Assembly: GCA_009700115.1 (NCBI GenBank)
Contig: WLMU01000013.1
Location: forward strand, 1-33,016
Source of the DNA: Actinomycetota bacterium
GTDB taxonomy: Bacteria > Actinomycetota > Acidimicrobiia > Acidimicrobiales > Acidimicrobilacustridaceae
Direction of reading: 5' to 3'
DNA: 33,016 nucleotides
Below are positions 27,433-33,016 of this stretch, one piece after another. Positions within the stretch are counted from its first letter, which is position 1; every line of letters begins with the position of its first letter. The position numbers and the translations under genes are program-made. The notes under the pieces were generated by a model, which was given only the letters and a program-made list of their open reading frames with translations, searched no databases and was not told the origin of the DNA.

Positions 27433-28500
27433 TCAGGTTGGGGTCAACCAGAGCGCGAGGCGGCCGAGCTCATCGAGGTTATGAACATCGGTATCAAGGA
27501 AGGGGACGTTGACGACCACGCCATTGGTAAGGGCTCTTGTGAGTGCTTCCAGCACGTTCTGCTCACCAGCAGCCACCTGTTGCGATTCGTGCAACACCGT
27601 GACGAACGGTGCCAGTGGTCCTTCGCCAAGGCCGCGGACTTCTTCTGTGCCGAAGCGGGGGTGCACGCGATTGACGACCAGGGCGTCCACGTTGATGTCA
27701 GCTTGGGCCAGTTTCTCGACGAAAACGGTGGCGTCTTCGATCGTGTCGTTGCGGGGAACCGTCACAAGAACAAACGCCGTGGAATCGGCAATGAGGAGAT
27801 TGTGAACCGCAACCGCGCGACCGCGGAATCCTTCTTCCATTCCATCGAACGTGGCGAAGAACTCGATGGCGTCATCGACGACCGACGCACTCACGATGCG
27901 AGCAACGGTGCGCAGGAAACCTTGAGCCGCGAAGTTCACGACGCGAGCGAAAGCCCCGCTTGGGGTAACCAACACCTTGTAGAGGCGATGATCGAGAAAG
28001 CGTGTAATGCGATCGGGGGCTTCAAGGAAATCAATCGCGTTGCTCGTTGGGGGAGTGTCAACGATTACGAGATCAAAACGGTTGTCGTTGTTGAGTTCAT
28101 ACAACTTTTCCATCGCCATGTATTCGTGCGCGCCAGACATTGAGTCAGCAATGTTGCGGTAGAAATCGTTGGTGAGGATGCTGTTCGCTTGGTCCGCGTT
28201 GAGCGCGTACTTGCGTATAAGGGCATCGAACGTGGTTGAGGTGTCGAGCATGACTGCCCACAACTCGCCGTTGACTTTGACATCAACTCGTTGTGGCTCG
28301 TTGCCTAGTGAAGCCTCGGCGCCAAGACCCATCGCATCGGAAAGCCTCCGTGCAGGGTCAATCGTCACAACACAAACGCGGCGACCTCGGTTTGCTGCTT
28401 CGAGTGCAAGCGCCGCAGCGGTTGTGGTTTTTCCTACGCCACCAGCGCCGACACACACAATGACGGAACGTTCGTGAAGGAGCGTCGCAAGCGAGTTCAT
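27433..28500 (-). CDS. ArsA/GET3-like ATPase (second of pair)
   Basis: VIVCVGAGGVGKTTTAAALALEAANRGRRVCVVTIDPARRLSDAMGL...LVIVDTPPTSNAIDFLEAP. Confidence 0.9.
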   Translation of the reverse strand: MNSLATLLHERSVIVCVGAGGVGKTTTAAALALEAANRGRRVCVVTIDPARRLSDAMGLGAEASLGNEPQRVDVKVNGELWAVMLDTSTTFDALIRKYALNADQANSILTNDFYRNIADSMSGAHEYMAMEKLYELNNDNRFDLVIVDTPPTSNAIDFLEAPDRITRFLDHRLYKVLVTPSGAFARVVNFAAQGFLRTVARIVSASVVDDAIEFFATFDGMEEGFRGRAVAVHNLLIADSTAFVLVTVPRNDTIEDATVFVEKLAQADINVDALVVNRVHPRFGTEEVRGLGEGPLAPFVTVLHESQQVAAGEQNVLEALTRALTNGVVVNVPFLDTDVHNLDELGRLALWLTPT

Positions 28501-29468
28501 GCGTCGTCCTCGGTGAGATTGTTGATTCCAATTGTGAGTGAATCTGCCAATATTTCGAGCTCTTGTGGTCCGGGCGCTGAAGTAAAGAGTTGCGGTGTCG
28601 TGAGTTGGGCGAGCGGCAAGCTTTCGGAGAGGCGAGCAACTTGTTCTCGTTGACGCCCAGCCCAGCGCAGGCGGAACGCGGCAGCATCACGCAACGCCGC
28701 AGCATCGTTTGCCGAAAGTTTCGGAGCGTTCTCGGCGAGAAGAGCATCGAGATCTCCATCGAGTCCTTCGGGAACGTCGACGAGACCGTTCACGATCACA
28801 GGCCCGAGCGCGATACCGATTTCGTCTTCAAGGGCGAACGCAGTTTCGATCACTTCGTTCACCGGAGTTTCCTCGGCCAATGTCACGAGCATGACTCGGC
28901 ATCGGTCAGGGTCGGCCAACATCGCCAGCACATCGTCGGCCTGAGTGGCGATGGGGCCTGCTCCCACAGCGCCGCGCAGGCCGGTGGGTGATTGCAGGAA
29001 CGAGACCGCGTGGCCTGCAGCAGGAGCATCGAGGACGATGAGGTCGGCGGCCCGCGAAGCTTCCATCGCCTTGACCCGACCCAGCACGAGGAGATCCCGA
29101 ATGCCGGGGGCGGCGGTGGTGACTACGTCGATGGCCCCGGTGGACGCCAAACGCCGGGTGATGCGGGCCAGACCGTGATCGGCGAGATACTCCGTCAGTG
29201 CCTCGTCAGGAGTCACGAGACGGCCTCGGATATCGGCATCTCCGCCCGGTCCACCCCCAGCATGGAGGGTCTGTTCGAGGGTTGTGAGGTCGGGCTGGGC
29301 AAAGAGCCGACTGATGGGTCCGCCGGGGGTCAGACGAATGAGAAGGGTGGAAATGCCGGCGCGGGCGGCGGTCCGGGCCAGGGCCGCGGACATGGTGCTT
29401 TTGCCCACGCCCCCCTTCCCGGCCACGATGAGGACCCGTGATGCTGCGAATAATCGTGCAGGGTCCAT
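28497..29468 (-). CDS. ArsA/GET3-like ATPase (first of pair)
   Basis: RVLIVAGKGGVGKSTMSAALARTAARAGISTLLI...LIVLDAPAAGHAVSFLQSPTGL; 4-bp overlap with the second ATPase gene. Confidence 0.9.
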   Translation of the reverse strand: MDPARLFAASRVLIVAGKGGVGKSTMSAALARTAARAGISTLLIRLTPGGPISRLFAQPDLTTLEQTLHAGGGPGGDADIRGRLVTPDEALTEYLADHGLARITRRLASTGAIDVVTTAAPGIRDLLVLGRVKAMEASRAADLIVLDAPAAGHAVSFLQSPTGLRGAVGAGPIATQADDVLAMLADPDRCRVMLVTLAEETPVNEVIETAFALEDEIGIALGPVIVNGLVDVPEGLDGDLDALLAENAPKLSANDAAALRDAAAFRLRWAGRQREQVARLSESLPLAQLTTPQLFTSAPGPQELEILADSLTIGINNLTEDDA

Positions 29469-29488
29469 TTTCCCCTCGGAGGCTCGAC

Positions 29489-30832
29489 ATGCGCAGACTA
29501 CCCACCGCTGCTGCCATCACTGCTGTCGTGGCACTGATGATCGGTGTCATCGGGTTTGTCGTGAGTGCGATGACCAGCCCCGTTTCGGCCGAAACATCCA
29601 CAACGATCATCAACGAGGGCAGCCCCGATGGCTTTGTCGCTGTCGTGAAGGTCAGTGGTCTTCTCGATCCAGTGATGGTCGATTTCATTCGTTCTTCGAT
29701 TGACGACGCGATCAACGAAGGCGCGCTGGCGCTCATTCTTCAAACGGATTCGAACGGTGTTGTCGTCGACGATGCGACGTTTGCCGCGTTGTTGAACGCA
29801 ATGCTTGCTTCACCAGTTCCGATTGATGTGTGGGTTGGCCCCTCGGGTTCACATCTCACCGGTTTGCCTGCGCAACTCGTTGGTGCTGCTGATCAAGTTG
29901 GTATGGCTCCTGGTTCGCGACTTGGTGATGCTGGCCAACCTGTGGTTTCCGGTCTGGACGCGAAGCGACTCGCTCCCATCACGGACAAGACCGTGAATGC
30001 GCAAGAAGCTGCGGATCTTGGTGTTACGACAGTCGCGGCACCAACAATCGGCGATTTCCTTGTGAATCTTCCTGGCGTGGCGACTCGTGAAGTCACTGCT
30101 GATAACGGCGAAACGCGCCGAGAGCCGTTGACGCAAGTTCGTTTCGGTCAGCTCTCGCTGGTGTCGAATCTCATGCATACGGTTGCTAGCCCTGCAGTGG
30201 CGTACTTGTTGATCACTGTTGGACTTGCTTTGATCATCTTCGAGCTGTTCACCGCCGGAGTTGGTGTTGCAGGCGTCGTTGGTGCGGCAGCATTCATTCT
30301 TTCCGGATACGGAATGTGGGTATTGCCGACGCATTGGTGGGCGTTTGTTCTGCTCGCTATTTCGATATTCGCATTCGCGATTGATGTACAAACCGGCGTG
30401 CCAAGAGTGTGGACCGGTATCGGCATGGTGTTGTTCGTTGTGTTTTCATTCACCGTGTATGACGGCATGTCGATGTCGTGGATCACGTTGCTTGTCGCGA
30501 TCCTGGGTATTGCCCTGACATTCCTCGGGGGCATGCCATCGATGGTTCGCACGCGTTTTTCGACGCCAACGATCGGGCGTGAGTGGATGATCGGCGAGAT
30601 CGGTCGGGCTGTCACTGGAATTAACCCTGACGGCGTTGTCCAGATCCGAGAGGCCCTTTGGCGGGCATCGACCAATCGCTCGACGCCCATCGAAGAACTC
30701 GACCGAGTTCGGGTGGTGAGCATCGACGGTTTGGTTCTTGAGGTTGAGCCCGAAACGGGTGGGGCCAAGGATTACCGCGATCGTTCCGGGGGCTCCGATC
30801 CCAAGGGGCAGAAGGAATCTCCTGCGGAATAG
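29489..30832 (+). CDS. NfeD / ClpP-fold membrane protein
   Basis: Signal/TM start MRRLPTAAAITAVVALMIGVIGFV; ClpP-like VWVGPSGSHLTGLPAQLVGAADQVGMAPGSRLGDA; polytopic TM region; C-terminal OB-like NfeD domain. Confidence 0.85.
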   Translation: MRRLPTAAAITAVVALMIGVIGFVVSAMTSPVSAETSTTIINEGSPDGFVAVVKVSGLLDPVMVDFIRSSIDDAINEGALALILQTDSNGVVVDDATFAALLNAMLASPVPIDVWVGPSGSHLTGLPAQLVGAADQVGMAPGSRLGDAGQPVVSGLDAKRLAPITDKTVNAQEAADLGVTTVAAPTIGDFLVNLPGVATREVTADNGETRREPLTQVRFGQLSLVSNLMHTVASPAVAYLLITVGLALIIFELFTAGVGVAGVVGAAAFILSGYGMWVLPTHWWAFVLLAISIFAFAIDVQTGVPRVWTGIGMVLFVVFSFTVYDGMSMSWITLLVAILGIALTFLGGMPSMVRTRFSTPTIGREWMIGEIGRAVTGINPDGVVQIREALWRASTNRSTPIEELDRVRVVSIDGLVLEVEPETGGAKDYRDRSGGSDPKGQKESPAE

Positions 30833-30977
30833 GGAGTGACGTCAGACGATGGTCAGGCTGCTGACTGACAGTGTTTTCATCCCATTTACCGGGATGTGAC
30901 ATTCGTCGCATTTTTTCTTGCAATGGAGGGGAACCCGGTTGTACGTTCGCCATCCGGAGTAGGGAGGCAGTTCTGCG

Positions 30978-31241
30978 ATGAGCATTCAGCGTGTTGAAGT
31001 CGATTGGCAGATGAAGGCGGAGTGTCGGGGACCACAGGCCGTGGTTTTCTTCCCGCCCTCACAATTCGAGCGCAAGGAAGACAAGCTTCAGCGCGAGAAC
31101 CGAGCCAAAGAAATTTGCACGGAGTGTTCCGTGCGTCCCGATTGTCTTGATTACGCCCTGTCGATCCGTGAACCGCACGGCATCTGGGGTGGACTCAATG
31201 AACTTGAACGAAAGGCCCTGCTGACACAGCACGCGGTCTGA
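30978..31241 (+). CDS. WhiB-family iron-sulfur transcriptional regulator
   Basis: Four Cys (AECRGP...CTECSVRPDC) plus GIWGGLNELER. Confidence 0.96.
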   Translation: MSIQRVEVDWQMKAECRGPQAVVFFPPSQFERKEDKLQRENRAKEICTECSVRPDCLDYALSIREPHGIWGGLNELERKALLTQHAV

Positions 31242-31285
31242 AAGGCCTGCGACGTTGGTTCGGGGGGACCAATGCTCGCTGCAGA

Positions 31286-31331
31286 CCCAGCGTCGGGTTC
31301 GGTTCTTCCGACCCGGCGCTGGGGCATTTTT
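31286..31331 (+). terminator. Intrinsic terminator downstream of whiB
   Basis: CCCAGCGTCGGGT...ACCCGGCGCTGGG 13-bp stem (one G-U), followed by GCATTTTT. Confidence 0.9.
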
Positions 31332-31390
31332 GCGGTCAAGAGTCCACAACGCGGCGGCCTTCGCGGGATCCTCACCGATACGCTGGCCTT

Positions 31391-31870
31391 GTGTCGCTGA
31401 CTCTGTTCGTCGTGTTTGTCGTCTTCCCGCTCATCGAGCTGGGTGTCATCATTTTCGTGGCTGACGCGATCGGCATCTTCCCGACGATTGTGCTGCTCAT
31501 TGCCATGAGCGCTTTCGGTGCGTGGCTCGTAAAACGCGAAGGGATCGGCGTGATGCGCCGGACACGACTTGCGGCGAATCGTGGCGAACTCCCAGGCGAC
31601 CAAATGCTCGACGGAGCAATGTTGGCAATCGCCGGCGTGTTGTGCATTGTGCCCGGGTTCATCTCGGGCACGATTGGGCTGCTGTTGCTTATCGGACCCG
31701 TTCGACGACCAGTTGGTCGGCGCCTTGTACGTCGGTGGACGCGTATGGCGTCATTGGTCGGTTTTACTCGCCGTCGTCGTGGTGCCGTTCAGGTCGAATG
31801 GGTTGGCGATATCACTCCGACGCATTCCCCACCGAACCCGGCAAGTGAACTCGGGCCAGTGAATGACTGA
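31391..31870 (+). CDS. FxsA family membrane protein
   Basis: LFVVFVVFPLIELGVIIFVADAIGIFPTIVLLIAMSAFGAWLVKREG...DGAMLAIAGVLCIVPGFISGTIGLLLLIGPVR; GTG start. Confidence 0.92.
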   Translation: MSLTLFVVFVVFPLIELGVIIFVADAIGIFPTIVLLIAMSAFGAWLVKREGIGVMRRTRLAANRGELPGDQMLDGAMLAIAGVLCIVPGFISGTIGLLLLIGPVRRPVGRRLVRRWTRMASLVGFTRRRRGAVQVEWVGDITPTHSPPNPASELGPVND

Positions 31871-32711
31871 CACCTTTACGACGGAACCCCCGTTGATTCA
31901 TGACGTGCCACAGAGAATTTCACCGCTGGTTCGTCGCATCACGGCGAACAATCCGAGCCATATGACCGGCCCTGGAACCAACACGTATCTCGTTGGAAAC
32001 GACGAGGTAGTCGTTATCGATCCCGGTCCGGAAGATGCAGCACACACGGCGGCGATTCTCCAAGCGGCCGAAGGTCGTATTCGTTGGATCATCTGTACTC
32101 ATACTCATCCTGACCATTCGCCGGGCGTGCCTGCATTGAAGGCTGAGACCGGTGCCAAGGTGATGGCGTGGAGTAATCGCAATGGTCTCAAGACTGACCA
32201 GCGACTTCGTGATGGCGACCAACTCACTGCCGATGAGTTCACCCTCACTGCGGTGCATACGCCAGGGCATGCAGGTAATCACCTTTGTTTCTTCCTTGAA
32301 GGCGAACGTGTGCTGTTCTCCGGCGATCACATCATGCAGGGCTCAACTGTGGTGATTACGCCGCCTGACGGCGATATGGGGGCCTATCTCGAGTCATTGG
32401 CCAAGGTGCGGGCGCTATCACCGCTGACTATTGCTCCAGCTCACGGCCACGTCATCACCGATCCAAATTCAGTCATCGACTGGTACGTCTCGCATCGGCT
32501 TGAACGGGAAGCGCAATTGCATGACCTGATGATCGAGATGGGAAGTGCACGAATAGGGCAACTTGTTGAAGCCGCCTATGTCGACCTTGACCCGATTCTC
32601 ATTCCGATGGCGAAACGCTCAGTTCATGCCCATCTTCGCAAGCTCGCTCAAGAGGGCAAGGTCGAAGGCGAAGGCGCTCGAAGCGTTTGGTCGACGGTTA
32701 CACCGAACTGA
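31863..32711 (+). CDS. MBL-fold metallo-hydrolase (LACTB2-like)
   Basis: TGPGTNTYLVGNDEVVVIDPGPED...CTHTHPDHSPGVPALK...VHTPGHAGNHLCFFLEGERVLFSGDHIMQGSTVVITPPDGDMGAYLESL. Confidence 0.94.
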   Translation: MTDTFTTEPPLIHDVPQRISPLVRRITANNPSHMTGPGTNTYLVGNDEVVVIDPGPEDAAHTAAILQAAEGRIRWIICTHTHPDHSPGVPALKAETGAKVMAWSNRNGLKTDQRLRDGDQLTADEFTLTAVHTPGHAGNHLCFFLEGERVLFSGDHIMQGSTVVITPPDGDMGAYLESLAKVRALSPLTIAPAHGHVITDPNSVIDWYVSHRLEREAQLHDLMIEMGSARIGQLVEAAYVDLDPILIPMAKRSVHAHLRKLAQEGKVEGEGARSVWSTVTPN

Positions 32712-32719
32712 TCCGCGCA

Positions 32720-33016
32720 TTAGTCCGGCGGGTGATCAGGGAAGCGGTCGTACTGCCACAAGACCGGGAACAGAACGATCCAGGCAACGACGACACCGAT
32801 CGTTGCAACGCCACCGAGAACGACGGCTCGGCCTGTTCCGAGTAGCTGACCAGCAACACCGGATTCAAACGCGCCAAGTTCGTTCGAAGCGCCTATGAAG
32901 ACACCCTCAACTGCCATCACGCGACCACGAGCTGAAGACGGCGTAACTAGCGGAACCAATGTGCTGCGGATGTACACGCTGACCGAATCGGCGGCGCTCA
33001 ACAACATGACGCTCAG
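32720..33016 (-). CDS. MFS transporter, C-terminal part (5'-truncated by window edge)
   Basis: SVYIRSTLVPLVTPSSARGRVMAVEGVFIGASNELGAFESGVAGQLLG, typical of MFS_3-type transporters. Confidence 0.78.
   Translation of the reverse strand: MSVMLLSAADSVSVYIRSTLVPLVTPSSARGRVMAVEGVFIGASNELGAFESGVAGQLLGTGRAVVLGGVATIGVVVAWIVLFPVLWQYDRFPDHPPD

Noticed and set aside
27343-28143. 266-aa plus-strand ORF antisense to the ArsA-like ATPase
   Set aside because: Shadow ORF with no recognisable domain; the ATPase with Walker A motif is on the other strand.
30878-30896. CATCCC-ATTTACC-GGGATG hairpin between nfeD and whiB as terminator or operator
   Set aside because: Only 6 bp and no U tract directly after; could be chance.
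30925-30960. ECF (SigH/SigR-like) promoter GGAAC...GTT upstream of whiB
   Set aside because: Spacing between GGAAC and GTT does not fit the usual ECF promoter; not supportable by eye.

Overview
The window is a chromosomal, gene-dense segment of an actinobacterium. An Acidimicrobiia-like host is a guess from gene content. No mobile element, prophage or CRISPR array was seen. The most notable gene is a full-length heliorhodopsin at 11692..12498 (-). It keeps the retinal lysine, the carboxylate counter-ion and both cavity histidines. It lies tail-to-tail (1-nt gap) with a DcsG/RimK-like ATP-grasp gene and head-to-head with a 5'-3' exonuclease gene, and no retinal-synthesis genes are nearby. Other content: (i) ethylmalonyl-CoA / C4-C5 acyl-CoA genes (ccr, thiolase, 3-hydroxyacyl-CoA dehydrogenase, ethylmalonyl-CoA mutase, acyl-CoA carboxylase beta+epsilon, CaiB-type CoA transferase); (ii) dnaX-ybaB-recR next to a long SRP RNA, two tRNA-Ser genes and tadA; (iii) lysC-asd; (iv) an ArsA/GET3-like ATPase pair near NfeD, WhiB, FxsA and an MBL-fold hydrolase. 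A window-wide signal not explained by the annotation is a TANNNT (often TAGCGT) -10-like hexamer ending 6-10 nt before about 16 start codons without Shine-Dalgarno sequences. This points to widespread leaderless transcription and revises several start codons. All calls come from reading the sequence; no searches were run.
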